Positions 29,501-38,280 are shown, numbered from the stretch's first letter. The stretch: DNA of 64,000 nt from Zunongwangia sp. HGR-M22 (GCF_027594425.1 NZ_CP115159.1:1539001-1603000), one strand, 5' to 3'. The notes: generated by a model from the letters alone, not told the origin. Numbers and translations: made by a program.

Positions 29501-31250
29501 TTCGGCAAATACATTATTAGATTTGATTAATGATATTCTTGATTTTTCTAAGATTGAAGCCGGCAAATTGGAGCTTAATATCGAAAAAGTAGATCTACTT
29601 GAGTTGTGTGGTCAAACTGTTGATGTCGTGAAGCACAAAGCTCATCAAAAAGGTTTGGAAGTACTACTTAATATTAGTCCAAATGTAGATCGATTTATTT
29701 ACGGCGACTCTGTAAGAATTAGGCAAATTTTGATTAATCTGCTTGGAAATGCTGTAAAATTTACTTCATCTGGAGAAATAGAATTAAGGATTGATGCTGA
29801 AGAAGTTAACAGTGAGAATAAAAGAACATACAAATTTCTTGTGAGAGATACAGGTATTGGTATAGCTCCAGAAAATCTTCAGCGTATTTTTAAAGCATTC
29901 GATCAGGAGGACGGCAGCACCACTCGTAAATATGGAGGTACAGGACTAGGTTTAACGATTTCTAACAAGTTGTTAGGACTAATGGGGAGTAGCTTGCATT
30001 TAGAAAGTAAGCTGGGAATAGGTAGTACTTTTTCTTTTAAATTAGATTTTGAGTCGGAAGCCGGAGAATCACTCTTAAATACAGAATTGTCTAAGATTGA
30101 AAAGGTATTAGTGGTTGATGATAATGCGAATAACCAGATGATACTTCAGGAGATGTTGGCCATTGAAGCAATTGATTGTGAAGTTGTTTCTAATGCAATA
30201 GAAGCATTAACACTTTTAGAGAAAGAAAATCACTTTCAATTAGCCATAATAGATTACAACATGCCTTACATGACAGGTATAGACCTCATATCTCACTTAA
30301 GAAATGAGCTGAAAATAAATTCAGAAGAATTGCCAATTATATTATTGCATAGCTCTGCAGAAAAAGAGAAACTTAGCATACGTTGTAAAGAATTAGGTGT
30401 TCAATTTAATTTCACAAAACCAATTAAGATTGGTCAATTATACAATATGTTAAACCAGATTGAAGCACCGGTAAAAGATATTAAAGAGAATCCAGCAGAT
30501 GTTAGTGAAGAAATAAATTTTGAGGATAAGTTTAGAATTTTAATTGCAGAGGATAATCCTGTGAATACTTTTCTGGCAAAAACTATTTTGAAAAAAGCGA
30601 TTCCTAATGCCGAGATATTTGAAGTTGAAAATGGTCTCGACGCTGTTTCTTTTTATAAGGTAAACGATATAGATATCATTTTTATGGATATCCAAATGCC
30701 TATGATGAGCGGTTTTGAAGCTTCTCAGGAAATTAGAAAAATAGAAGAGGACAAAGAATATCATATACCTATTATCGCACTTACCGCACGCACGGTAAAA
30801 GGAGAAAGAGAAAGATGCTTGGATGCCGGTATGGACGATTATATAACTAAACCAGTAGTTTTTGAGACTATTAAAACGGTGTTAGGTAAATACTTATTAG
30901 GCAAAAAAGAGAAAATTAATAAAGAAGAAAATCTTCAGTCTTTTGATAAAGAAGAACTTCTAAGAAAATTTGATAACGATCAAAATACGTACAATGAATT
31001 AATTACTATAGTAAAACAAGGATTAGAGGAATTTTCAGCACAATTGAGACAGGAAATAGAAGACCGCAATTTAGTGGGTATCAAAAAACTTGGCCATAAA
31101 CTAAAAGGTTCCTGCCAAAATTGTTGTTTTTATAAACTGGAATATCTTTCTTCTAATTTAGAAGAGATTTCTCAATTTAAAGAATCTACTATTTTAGAAT
31201 TAGAAGAAAAAATAGAAGCAGAGATTAACCATTTGAAGCGTCTAATATAA
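26550..31250 (+). CDS. Hybrid histidine kinase with about six PAS domains, two receivers and an Hpt domain
   Basis: 1566 residues, no membrane segments. A weak PAS-like N-terminus (1-150) is followed by about six PAS/PAC units from 153 to 925 (openings such as ARVGGWMVDL, SPLGIILVN, SPNGMALVD, QVSIIETD, GDGIWDWK, SPIGISLID). The kinase core has His950 in ANMSHEIRTPLNG, then DTGIGI and GGTGLGLTISNKL. Receiver 1 has Asp1235 (AIIDYNMP), receiver 2 Asp1380 (IFMDIQMPMMSG), and a C-terminal Hpt domain has His1516 (LGHKLKGSCQNC). All phosphorelay sites for His-Asp-His transfer are therefore in one chain. It is followed by a pseudo-receiver/Hpt protein, a receiver, a HEAT protein and a glycosyltransferase, so it probably controls that output. 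Confidence 0.93.
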   Translation: MSLYFKDLEHTLEKLIAKNPTILGFFGEHIFECIWFIDVADQAIWGNFQKVLDKNKVLDYGSLSLLKNSNLNFVQFTEAFISSAEKVSHIDFHDQHNEKKKWRFHFKKLQCTLDDVAYEFVFILQQFVPIEEKFLHLSDENSYLKKLNEIFEKTNEIARVGGWMVDLKSNQVYWTKVTKDIHEVEEDYEPDFNTGINFYLEGENRDRIIRVFTEIAENGGSYTENLQILTAKGRVKWVKVFGNAEQEAGKTVRVYGVFQDITERKKREAELHLTQLRFKNIFESSPLGIILVNPESGKVFHLNQSALKIFGFQNKPLEEVYSLSIADVLCDDELDSVLNQRKKLMNGEFDSFKNECKFRKDDGSLFWGQVHTSLLRTEEGTPNLIITQIEDITTRKNLEAEAYKNASQFQSAFDYSPNGMALVDLDGNWIKVNRNLSKMIGYSKEELLEMSFMDVTYSEDLNKDQKLLQKLKAKQIETYSMEKRYIHKDGSVIWGLLTVSLQTNEKGDALYFISQINDITAKKEAQDRINKAFRELQNMMDATTQVSIIETDTNGIIKKFNKGAENFFGYKAEDLINKKNVLIFHDEQEIINRSLELNDQYKKKVIGFDVLTIGAKLAEFESLEWTYIRKNGERFPVQLVVTAIKNAEGEITGYVGVGTDISKLKHFQEELKESEQRWQFALEGAGDGIWDWKIDSNTQFLSLRAKEMLGFDKSDDLTDSEKWDKRIHPEDREKSEKALKDYFDGITEVYSVEKRVKSKNGKYIWILDRGKTIEWSKDHKPLRMMGTQSDISNRKIAERKIKRNEARFRSLYELSPIGISLIDLKTGYFLDANQSLINSSGYTKKEFTSLSYKEIVPKEYVESIQNRFEKLVFNGRTEPFEKSFIKKDGSVYPALINGVRIKDADGRDIILATIQDITSRKEMENSLLDAKLRAEAASKSKSEFLANMSHEIRTPLNGVIGFTDLLMKTELSSSQKQYMETVYNSANTLLDLINDILDFSKIEAGKLELNIEKVDLLELCGQTVDVVKHKAHQKGLEVLLNISPNVDRFIYGDSVRIRQILINLLGNAVKFTSSGEIELRIDAEEVNSENKRTYKFLVRDTGIGIAPENLQRIFKAFDQEDGSTTRKYGGTGLGLTISNKLLGLMGSSLHLESKLGIGSTFSFKLDFESEAGESLLNTELSKIEKVLVVDDNANNQMILQEMLAIEAIDCEVVSNAIEALTLLEKENHFQLAIIDYNMPYMTGIDLISHLRNELKINSEELPIILLHSSAEKEKLSIRCKELGVQFNFTKPIKIGQLYNMLNQIEAPVKDIKENPADVSEEINFEDKFRILIAEDNPVNTFLAKTILKKAIPNAEIFEVENGLDAVSFYKVNDIDIIFMDIQMPMMSGFEASQEIRKIEEDKEYHIPIIALTARTVKGERERCLDAGMDDYITKPVVFETIKTVLGKYLLGKKEKINKEENLQSFDKEELLRKFDNDQNTYNELITIVKQGLEEFSAQLRQEIEDRNLVGIKKLGHKLKGSCQNCCFYKLEYLSSNLEEISQFKESTILELEEKIEAEINHLKRLI

Positions 31251-31307
31251 AACCCTAATTGAAATAGAAAATTTATTAGACAATAAAATAGTGTAGGATA
31301 TTAAAAA

Positions 31308-32036
31308 ATGAATACTGATATACAGATTTCAAAATTGATTTTAATTATACATAAAAATTTTACCAGTATCGAGCCAATTTACCTTCGTTTTACCAAAGAA
31401 GGCTACCAATGCTTATATGCATCAAATGGTTTAGAGGCTATAAAAAAATTAGGAAATAAAGATATTTTTGCCTTATTGGTAGAAGAAAACACTAGTCCGT
31501 TAAATGCTTATCAAACCATAAACTATATTTTTACCGAATTAAAAATGAGCCCCTTTAATGTAGTTTTGCAGGATCCCGAAAATCCTGGGAGTATAGATTC
31601 GCAGGTAAATATTCATATAGATGGTTTTTTTGACCTGGGAGGAGACGTAGAGGTTTTGCTGAAAGAAATTGATAACGGAAAACAAAGTAAAATAGATAGC
31701 TCTTCTTATTCCATTGGTTACTTAAAAGAAGTTTCTGGGGATAATGCGCAGTTTATAGAAGAATCTTTACAACTTTTTTTAAATTCTGTTGTTAATGATA
31801 TTGAAGCATTGTATCTTCATTTTAAATCAAGTTCTTTTGAAGAAATTCGGCAAATTGCACATAAAATAAAACCATCTTTTTCAATGGTTGAAAATAATAA
31901 AGGTGTAGAGCTTTGTGATAGAATCACTTATAAGGTCAAAGACGAAGATTTGGAAAAGCTAATTGAAGAGTTACATGCTGAATTTTTAAAGATTCAAAAT
32001 TCAATTAAAAAGGATTACCCCAATTTAAACCTATAA
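31308..32036 (+). CDS. Pseudo-receiver fused to an Hpt phosphotransfer domain
   Basis: 242 residues. Residues 8-120 follow the receiver pattern (LILIIHKNF, YQCLYASNGLEAIKKL, FALLVEENTSPLNAYQTINYI) but the phospho-acceptor position holds Glu59/Glu60 instead of Asp and the acidic pair at the first strand is missing, so the domain should not be phosphorylated. Residues 140-235 are an Hpt helical bundle with His185 in IRQIAHKIKPSF, the likely phosphate carrier. It may pass phosphate from the large hybrid kinase to the receiver encoded 2 bp downstream (inference from gene order). Confidence 0.82.
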   Translation: MNTDIQISKLILIIHKNFTSIEPIYLRFTKEGYQCLYASNGLEAIKKLGNKDIFALLVEENTSPLNAYQTINYIFTELKMSPFNVVLQDPENPGSIDSQVNIHIDGFFDLGGDVEVLLKEIDNGKQSKIDSSSYSIGYLKEVSGDNAQFIEESLQLFLNSVVNDIEALYLHFKSSSFEEIRQIAHKIKPSFSMVENNKGVELCDRITYKVKDEDLEKLIEELHAEFLKIQNSIKKDYPNLNL

Positions 32037-32038
32037 AA

Positions 32039-32395
32039 ATGAAGAAGATTTTAGTTATCGAAGACAACCTAATGGTTATAAAATCTCTTCAGTTTAAGCT
32101 CTCCAAAGACGGGTATGAAGTTATTATTGCCCCCGATGGAAGAGAAGCTATGAAGCTTTTAAAAACAGATACTTATGATCTTATCTTAACAGATCTTAAT
32201 CTTCCTTTTGTTACAGGAAACGAGCTTATTGCGTATGTGAAAGAAAATTTGCCAACAGTGCCCATAATTGTTTTGTCTACATCAACTCAAGAAAATATTA
32301 TAATGGATGCGTTTAATATGGGAGTTGAAGATTTTATAACAAAACCTTTTAGCCCTAACGAATTATCCTTACGAGTAAAACGTCTTCTTTCCTAA
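32039..32395 (+). CDS. Single-domain response regulator
   Basis: 118 residues, a receiver domain only: acidic pair IEDN (8-9), phospho-acceptor Asp52 in LILTDLNLPFVTG, Ser/Thr in VLSTST and the conserved Lys in FITKPFSP. No output domain, so it signals by protein contact. Begins 2 bp after the Hpt protein and lies 44 bp before the HEAT gene, making the HEAT protein or the glycosyltransferase plausible targets. Confidence 0.92.
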   Translation: MKKILVIEDNLMVIKSLQFKLSKDGYEVIIAPDGREAMKLLKTDTYDLILTDLNLPFVTGNELIAYVKENLPTVPIIVLSTSTQENIIMDAFNMGVEDFITKPFSPNELSLRVKRLLS

Positions 32396-32439
32396 TTTTG
32401 TAGGTAGTTGCAAGGTAATTGCTTTGTGATTTTTCATTT

Positions 32440-33525
32440 ATGGCAGTTATTCAATTTATAGATCTAGAATGGATTTTTCGGTATTTTCCCGAGGGTATTC
32501 CTTTTGTAATAAAGGTCAATATTTTGATGACTTTTGTTTTTTTGTTTTTTTCACTTCTTTTTGTCGCTTTCATTTTATTCTTGCGGCTGTATAAAAATGT
32601 TAGAACTAAAAAAAAGCAAACACAGCAATTATTACTTCAGGATATTCTAAACTCTTATTTATTTGATGAAGAATTTGAAGAAAGAATAGAGTTAAACCAT
32701 TTTGAGCAAAAGTATCTAAGATCGTCATTAGAAATAAAAATGGCTATCAAAGAAATTCTTCTTTTTCATAGCAATATAAAAGGAGAATCGGCAGAGCAAC
32801 TTCGCAAACTCTTTTTAAGATGGAAACTGGACAAATTTTGCATCAAACAGTTATCCCGTGGTGCATGGTACACAAAATCCAGAGCTATTTTTAGTCTTTC
32901 AGAAATGCTTATAGCTGTAGACCTTCAAACTATAAAACCATTATTAAATCACAAAAGAGACGAGGTAAGACAGCAATCGCAGTTATATTTTGTGAAGCTT
33001 GCAAAAAAACAACCATTATTATTTTTAGATCATCTTACTAAACCTTTAACGATTTGGGAGGAAATTTATATTGAAGATGCTCTACGAAATGAGTATCAAG
33101 GAGCTATTCCTGATTTTTCTAAGTGGTTAAAATCAGACCTTGATAGTGTTGTAGAATTTTCAGTTAGGATGATTGCTAAATTTAACCAATTTGAAAATAT
33201 TCCAGCCCTTTCACCATTATTAGATCACAGTGCAGAAAGTGTTAGAAAAGAAACAATAAAATGTTATTATGTTTTGGAATATGTAGAAGTGGTTAAGCTC
33301 TTGGTCGCAAAATTTGAAAATGAATCCCATTCTGTAAAAAAGACTATCTTAGAGGCCATAAAGCGATTAGGAGATTATGATAATCTTCTTCAGGTTGCAG
33401 CTAAGATTAAAGATTCTGAATGGGAACTTAAAATAATATATTACAAGCTGTCTGAATATTTTGTACCTGAAGAAAAACACAAAATCTACAATCAATACGA
33501 AGAAGAAAAAGCTAGATTGCTATAA
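32440..33525 (+). CDS. Membrane-anchored HEAT-repeat protein
   Basis: 361 residues from the ATG at 32440 (a TTG at 32419 is in frame but unlikely). One strong N-terminal membrane helix (VNILMTFVFLFFSLLFVAFILFL) is followed by a cytoplasmic Lys-rich stretch and a helical-repeat region with HEAT-like pairs (for example AIFSLSEMLIAVDLQTIKPLLNHKRDEVRQQ and NIPALSPLLDHSAESVRKE). No enzyme motif. Its last base overlaps the glycosyltransferase start (TAATG), so the two are translationally coupled; it is likely a scaffold or regulator of that enzyme, perhaps contacted by the small receiver. Confidence 0.82.
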   Translation: MAVIQFIDLEWIFRYFPEGIPFVIKVNILMTFVFLFFSLLFVAFILFLRLYKNVRTKKKQTQQLLLQDILNSYLFDEEFEERIELNHFEQKYLRSSLEIKMAIKEILLFHSNIKGESAEQLRKLFLRWKLDKFCIKQLSRGAWYTKSRAIFSLSEMLIAVDLQTIKPLLNHKRDEVRQQSQLYFVKLAKKQPLLFLDHLTKPLTIWEEIYIEDALRNEYQGAIPDFSKWLKSDLDSVVEFSVRMIAKFNQFENIPALSPLLDHSAESVRKETIKCYYVLEYVEVVKLLVAKFENESHSVKKTILEAIKRLGDYDNLLQVAAKIKDSEWELKIIYYKLSEYFVPEEKHKIYNQYEEEKARLL

Positions 33526-34958
33526 TGATTATTACCTTCGATGACATTGCAGACATCGCCAGCTGGCTTTTTTTGGTCTATGGTATTCTTATAAGTCTGG
33601 GTTATCTATTTTCCGCTGTATTTTCTATTATCGAAATTAGGGACTATAAAAGGTCTAATAACTACGACGATGAAATTTCTTTGCTTCAGGCTTCAGAATT
33701 GCCTTCGGTATCCATTTTAGCACCTGCTTATAACGAAGGACTTAATATCGTAGAAAACGTAAGGTCTCTTTTAACGATTAATTATCCGAGTTTCGAAATT
33801 GTAATTATTAACGACGGAAGCAAAGACGATACGCTACAGCGTTTAAAAGATGAATACGATCTTGAAAAACAAGACTATTTTTTTCACTATTTCATCAAAA
33901 GTAAGACGATAAAAGGGGTATACAAATCTAAAAATACAGCTTTTAAAAATTTATTGGTCATCGATAAAGAGAACGGGGGCAAAGCAGATGCCTTAAATAC
34001 GGGTATCAATGTTTGTTCTTACGATATGATCTGCTGTATCGATGTAGACTGTATTTTAGAACATGATGCAATGCTTAAACTGGTAAAGCCGTTTCTAAAC
34101 AATAGTAAAAAAGTTATAGCATCGGGAGGAGTAATTAGAGTGGCTAACGATTGCGTGATTGAGGATGGTAGAATTATCGATGTACGCTTGCCAAGTAAGT
34201 TTGTAGCCAGAGTTCAGGTTATAGAATATTTTAGAGCATTTTTAATGGGGCGTATGGCCTGGTCTCGTGTTGATGGTTTGTTGTTAATTTCTGGTGCTTT
34301 TGGCATGTTCGATAAACAATTAGCGATAGAAGCTGGTGGTTACAATCATAATACGGTAGGTGAAGATATGGAGCTTCTGGTTAGGATGCGGCGAATGATG
34401 CGAGAAAAGAAAATACCGTATAAAGTTGGTTTTGTTCCAGATCCTTTATGTTGGACTGAGGTTCCACAAAGTTGGGAAATATTAAAACGACAGCGTAATC
34501 GTTGGACGCGTGGCACTGCTGAAACACTGATGATTCACAAAAAGATGATTTTTAATCCTAAATATGGTGTTCTAGGATTATTATCAACACCTTTTTGGTT
34601 ATTTTTTGAATGGATGGCACCGTTAATCGAATTTACGGGAACTATTTTCTTTATACTGCTACTGTGGTTTGGATTAATTAGCTGGAACTTTTTCTTGACT
34701 TTTCTTGGTGTCGTTTACGCTTTTGCAGTATTATTCTCGGTAACTGCTTTGTTTTTTGAAGAATATAGCTTTCAGCAATACAAAAAGCCGAAATATATAT
34801 TTAAACTAATTGGCACTGCTTTTTTAGAACCATTAATCTATCATCCTTTTGTAATGTGGGCCGCCGTTCGCGGAAATTGGGATTTGATTATTGGCAAAAA
34901 AAGTTGGGGCGAAATGACTAGAGCCGGACTTTCCAATTCCAGCAAAAAGCAGGATTAA
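33525..34958 (+). CDS. Processive family-2 glycosyltransferase, membrane-bound
   Basis: 477 residues. One N-terminal membrane helix, a GT2 catalytic domain with the D, D, D, QxxRW signature (IINDGSKDD, CIDVDC, GEDMELLVR, KRQRNRWTRG), then three or four membrane helices. This is the layout of polysaccharide synthases such as PgaC/IcaA, hyaluronan and cellulose synthases. The sugar cannot be told. No export, deacetylase or PilZ protein is adjacent. The position after a phosphorelay and HEAT protein suggests a regulated exopolysaccharide for attachment or biofilm. Its stop overlaps that of the convergent Crp/Fnr gene. Confidence 0.9.
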   Translation: MIITFDDIADIASWLFLVYGILISLGYLFSAVFSIIEIRDYKRSNNYDDEISLLQASELPSVSILAPAYNEGLNIVENVRSLLTINYPSFEIVIINDGSKDDTLQRLKDEYDLEKQDYFFHYFIKSKTIKGVYKSKNTAFKNLLVIDKENGGKADALNTGINVCSYDMICCIDVDCILEHDAMLKLVKPFLNNSKKVIASGGVIRVANDCVIEDGRIIDVRLPSKFVARVQVIEYFRAFLMGRMAWSRVDGLLLISGAFGMFDKQLAIEAGGYNHNTVGEDMELLVRMRRMMREKKIPYKVGFVPDPLCWTEVPQSWEILKRQRNRWTRGTAETLMIHKKMIFNPKYGVLGLLSTPFWLFFEWMAPLIEFTGTIFFILLLWFGLISWNFFLTFLGVVYAFAVLFSVTALFFEEYSFQQYKKPKYIFKLIGTAFLEPLIYHPFVMWAAVRGNWDLIIGKKSWGEMTRAGLSNSSKKQD

Positions 34959-35656
34959 AATCCGCTAATCATATCTTCAAATCCTTTTTTATCTTCAATT
35001 TTGGTTTTTTTCCCTTTGGTAGAAATGTAATTATCTTTTTTCAGTTCAGCCACTTGACGAATGCAACTCTCGGTCGCTGTACCTACTACATTTGCAAGAT
35101 CCTCTCTGGTAAGGTTTACCGCTAAAAAGCCTTCATCATCAGTTCCAAAATTAGCTTCAAGATATAGTAAAGCTTCAGCTATTCGCTGCTTTACATTGTG
35201 CTGAGACATATTAACGATAAAATTATCTGATTCCCGAAGGTCTGAAGCCATAACCTTTAATAGGTTTCTGGTGAACTCGGGATTTTCATTTATTTTGTCG
35301 ATAATAAGCTGTTTTGGGATGTAGCACATAGACGTATCATTCAATGCGGTAGCGCTTAGATTGGTTTGCTCGTCTGAAACTACAGAGCGCTGTCCCAAAA
35401 TTTCGCCTTTTTTGGCGATTTTGACGATTTGGTGTTTACCATTTTCACTAAGCTTAGATAATTTAGACGCACCATCTCTAACACAAAAAACACCACTTAA
35501 CTTTTCACCTTCTTTAAAAATTTGATCTCCTTTTTTAAATTCTCGAGAAACTTTATTGTCAGAGATCGTTTTTAATTCTTCTTTACTGAATGCTTTTAAA
35601 GAGTTAAACTGTCTAATAATACAATTTTCACATCTAGTTTTTTCCGGGGTTTTCAT
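34955..35656 (-). CDS. Crp/Fnr-family transcriptional regulator
   Basis: 233 residues from the ATG at 35656; a longer frame to 35725 adds 23 unlikely residues. An N-terminal CxxC (RCENCIIR, near residue 9) is followed by a cyclic-nucleotide-type barrel (FKKGDQIFKEGEKLSGVFCVRDG, KKGEILGQRSVVSDEQTNLSA) and a C-terminal HTH (LTREDLANVVGTATESCIRQVAELKKD). Cysteines are fewer and placed differently from E. coli Fnr, so an iron-sulfur sensor is possible but unproven. It is divergent from the cbb3 oxidase genes, and Fnr-type dyads precede ccoI, ccoS and the hemN pair, so it is the obvious candidate activator. Confidence 0.88.
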   Translation of the reverse strand: MKTPEKTRCENCIIRQFNSLKAFSKEELKTISDNKVSREFKKGDQIFKEGEKLSGVFCVRDGASKLSKLSENGKHQIVKIAKKGEILGQRSVVSDEQTNLSATALNDTSMCYIPKQLIIDKINENPEFTRNLLKVMASDLRESDNFIVNMSQHNVKQRIAEALLYLEANFGTDDEGFLAVNLTREDLANVVGTATESCIRQVAELKKDNYISTKGKKTKIEDKKGFEDMISGF

Positions 35657-35719
35657 AAGAAAGCTATCAGTTTTGGTTGAAAAAATTTTAATACAACAAA
35701 GATAATGATTTATACCAAC

Positions 35720-35731
35720 TGACATTTATCA
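35720..35731. promoter_or_regulatory. Fnr/Crp-type site 1, upstream of ccoI
   Basis: TGACATTTATCA, a TGA-N6-TCA dyad whose reverse complement is identical over 12 bases to the site before ccoS. Its centre is 33 bp from the centre of the -7 box for ccoI, which puts it near -41, the place used by class II activators of this family. Confidence 0.75.
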
Positions 35732-35754
35732 TATTTTAATTTCTATTAGTAAGC

Positions 35755-35762
35755 AATCTTTG
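35755..35762 (+). promoter_or_regulatory. Candidate -7 box of ccoI
   Basis: AATCTTTG matches TAnnTTTG at all but the first position. Its spacing to Fnr-type site 1 equals that seen at the two other promoters of the set. Confidence 0.55.
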
Positions 35763-35787
35763 CATTACGATTAAGTTTTGCAAAATT

Positions 35788-38190
35788 ATGAAATCATGTT
35801 ACCACTGTGGTGAAGCTTGTAAAAGTGACGCTCTTGTTTTTGATAATAAGGATTTTTGCTGCAACGGTTGTAAAACCGTCTACGAGATATTAAGTAGTAA
35901 CGATCTGGATTATTATTACCAATTGGATGATCGCCCGGGAATTTCTCCTAAAACGCAATCTGGTAAATTCGATTTTCTTAAAAATGAAGAAATTACCGAA
36001 AAACTGCTGGAGTTTAAAAGCGAGCAAGTTTGCATTATCAATCTTTTAATTCCAGAAATTCACTGTAGCTCCTGTATTTGGGTATTAGAAAATCTTTCAA
36101 AATTACATTCAGGAGTTAAAAATGCACAGGTTAATTTTCCTGAAAAAACGGTACGAATTCATTTTTCTTCAGAAACAATTAACCTATATCAACTTGTAGA
36201 ACTTTTATGCAAACTTGGTTACGAACCTTATATTTCGCTTTCAGATGGAGATAAGAGTGAGCGCAAGATCGATAGAAGTTTAATTTACAAACTTGGTATT
36301 GCAGGTTTTGCTTTTGGAAATGTGATGTTTTTATCTTTCCCAGAGTATTTTGAGGTAAAAGAATTTTGGCTCGATCAATTTAAATATGTGTTTCGCTGGT
36401 TGATGTTTGGTTTTAGTCTGCCGGTAGTTTTTTATTCGGCTAGCGGATATTTCGTAACTGCTTTTAAGGGCTTAAAGTCTGGCATTTTAAATATAGATGT
36501 ACCAATAGCATTAGGAATAACGGTATTGTTTATAAGAAGTGCGTTTGAAGTTTTCTTCGATCTGGGTACTGGTTTTTTTGATAGTCTTACTGGGTTAGTT
36601 TTCTTTCTTTTGTTGGGAAGGTTTTTTCAGCAAAAAACCTATTCCTATCTTTCTTTCGAGCGAGATTATAAATCCTATTTTCCTATAGGAGTCACAAGAA
36701 TTAATCATCCTAATACCGAAAATCAAAATGAAGAGCAGGTAGAAGTTTATAAACTTCGGAAAGGGGATGAGATTCTAATTCGGAATAATGAATTAATTCC
36801 TGTTGATGCTCGTTTGGTAGAAGGCGAAGCGCTTATCGACTATAGCTTTGTAACAGGTGAAGCTATTCCTGTAACTATCAAAAAAGGAGAGAAAATTTAT
36901 GCCGGCGGAAAACAAACTGCAGGTTTGGTACAGGTAGAAGTCATTAAAGCGGTAGAGCAATCTTACCTTACGCAATTATGGAATAACGAAATTTTTGATA
37001 AAGATTTTAAATCTTCTTTTCAGGATTTAACCAATAGAATTAGTGGTTATTTTACCAAAGCAATCTTAAGCATTTCTATAATAGCTGCGCTAGTGTGGTA
37101 TTTTATTAATCCTTCGATGGTGGCGCAGGTATTCACTGCCGTTTTAATAATAGCCTGTCCTTGTGCGTTAGCGCTTGCAGCGCCTTTTACTTTGGGAAAT
37201 TTACTTCGCATATTTGGGCAGCAAAAATTCTATTTAAAAGAATCCAATATTATTGAAAAAATGGTGCATATCGATGCCGTTGTTTTCGATAAAACCGGTA
37301 CGCTTACTTCAACAAAAAAGAATTTAGTGACGTACGAAGGTATTTCGCTTTCTGAAGAAGAAAAATCTTTACTGAATAGTACACTTCGAGCTTCCAACCA
37401 TCCGCTTAGTCGTTCACTTTACGATATTTTGGAGCAGCATGATATAAAAACTTTAGATCATTTTACTGAAGAAGTTGGGAAGGGAATGGAAGCGACCTCC
37501 AACCAAAATTCAATAAAAGTTGGTGCCTTTAAATATGTTGCTGAAAGCACTGAAGCATCATCAGAACAGCTTAATCAGACTACCGTACATATTAGCGCCA
37601 ATAATTTGTACAAAGGGCGATATATTTTGAAAAATGAATATCGTAAAGAAATTAAAGAGCTATTTCTAGAACTGGGTAAAGATAAAGACCTATTTGTTTT
37701 GTCTGGGGATAATGATGGCGAGCGTAAAACGCTTGAAAAATTATTACCGCTAAGCACCAAAATGAGTTTTAATCAAAAGCCCCAGGATAAATTACAGTTT
37801 ATAAAAAAACTTCAGCAAGAAGGAAAATCTGTAATGATGATCGGAGATGGTTTAAATGACGCCGGAGCTTTAAAACAAAGTGATGTTGGTATTGTAATTT
37901 CAGAAAATATCAACGTCTTTTCTCCAGCCTGTGATGCAATTTTAGATGCTTCGGTATTTGGGAAAATTAGTCAGTTTTTTGGTCTTTCAAAAAGTGGCCA
38001 TAGAATTATAAAAATGAGTTTTCTATTTTCTCTTTTTTATAATCTTATAGGTCTTGGTTTTGCTATTACCGGTCATCTTTCACCGATTGTGGCTGCGATC
38101 TTAATGCCGCTAAGTTCTATTAGCATTGTGGCTTTTACGACGATCGCAACGCAGATTTCAGCAAAGAATATTCTAAAAAAACAGGAATAA
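35788..38190 (+). CDS. ccoI: Copper-transporting P-type ATPase for cbb3 oxidase assembly
   Basis: 800 residues. An N-terminal Cys-rich domain (CYHCGEAC, then FCCNGCKTVYEIL) precedes an HMA metal-binding domain with CSSC (IHCSSCIWVLE). Eight membrane segments follow with the CPC metal site at Cys457-Pro-Cys459 (IIACPCALALAAP), phosphorylated Asp501 in VFDKTGTLT, and the hinge MIGDGLNDAGAL. The Cys-rich N-terminal domain marks the FixI/CcoI group, which supplies copper to the CuB site of cbb3 oxidase. First gene of the oxidase locus, with its own Fnr-type promoter. Confidence 0.94.
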   Translation: MKSCYHCGEACKSDALVFDNKDFCCNGCKTVYEILSSNDLDYYYQLDDRPGISPKTQSGKFDFLKNEEITEKLLEFKSEQVCIINLLIPEIHCSSCIWVLENLSKLHSGVKNAQVNFPEKTVRIHFSSETINLYQLVELLCKLGYEPYISLSDGDKSERKIDRSLIYKLGIAGFAFGNVMFLSFPEYFEVKEFWLDQFKYVFRWLMFGFSLPVVFYSASGYFVTAFKGLKSGILNIDVPIALGITVLFIRSAFEVFFDLGTGFFDSLTGLVFFLLLGRFFQQKTYSYLSFERDYKSYFPIGVTRINHPNTENQNEEQVEVYKLRKGDEILIRNNELIPVDARLVEGEALIDYSFVTGEAIPVTIKKGEKIYAGGKQTAGLVQVEVIKAVEQSYLTQLWNNEIFDKDFKSSFQDLTNRISGYFTKAILSISIIAALVWYFINPSMVAQVFTAVLIIACPCALALAAPFTLGNLLRIFGQQKFYLKESNIIEKMVHIDAVVFDKTGTLTSTKKNLVTYEGISLSEEEKSLLNSTLRASNHPLSRSLYDILEQHDIKTLDHFTEEVGKGMEATSNQNSIKVGAFKYVAESTEASSEQLNQTTVHISANNLYKGRYILKNEYRKEIKELFLELGKDKDLFVLSGDNDGERKTLEKLLPLSTKMSFNQKPQDKLQFIKKLQQEGKSVMMIGDGLNDAGALKQSDVGIVISENINVFSPACDAILDASVFGKISQFFGLSKSGHRIIKMSFLFSLFYNLIGLGFAITGHLSPIVAAILMPLSSISIVAFTTIATQISAKNILKKQE

Positions 38191-38221
38191 ATATATCCAA
38201 AATCCAATTTCAACTAAAACC

Positions 38222-38233
38222 TGATAAATGTCA
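38222..38233. promoter_or_regulatory. Fnr/Crp-type site 2, upstream of ccoS
   Basis: TGATAAATGTCA, identical to the reverse complement of site 1. Its centre lies 33 bp before the centre of the -7 box at 38257-38264. Confidence 0.77.
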
Positions 38234-38256
38234 TTTTATCCAAGCTATACTAGCGA

Positions 38257-38264
38257 TAATTTTA
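38257..38264 (+). promoter_or_regulatory. Candidate -7 box of the ccoS-ccoNOQP operon
   Basis: TAATTTTA matches TAnnTTTG except the last base, 17 bp before the ccoS start codon, and has the same spacing to its Fnr-type site as the other two promoters. Confidence 0.55.
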
Positions 38265-38280
38265 CAAAAAATTAAGATTC

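Noticed and set aside
35689-35696. A mirror promoter for the Crp/Fnr gene at Fnr-type site 1
   Set aside because: At 33 bp on the other side the minus strand reads TTGTATTA, which does not fit TAnnTTTG, so autoregulation through this site is not claimed.
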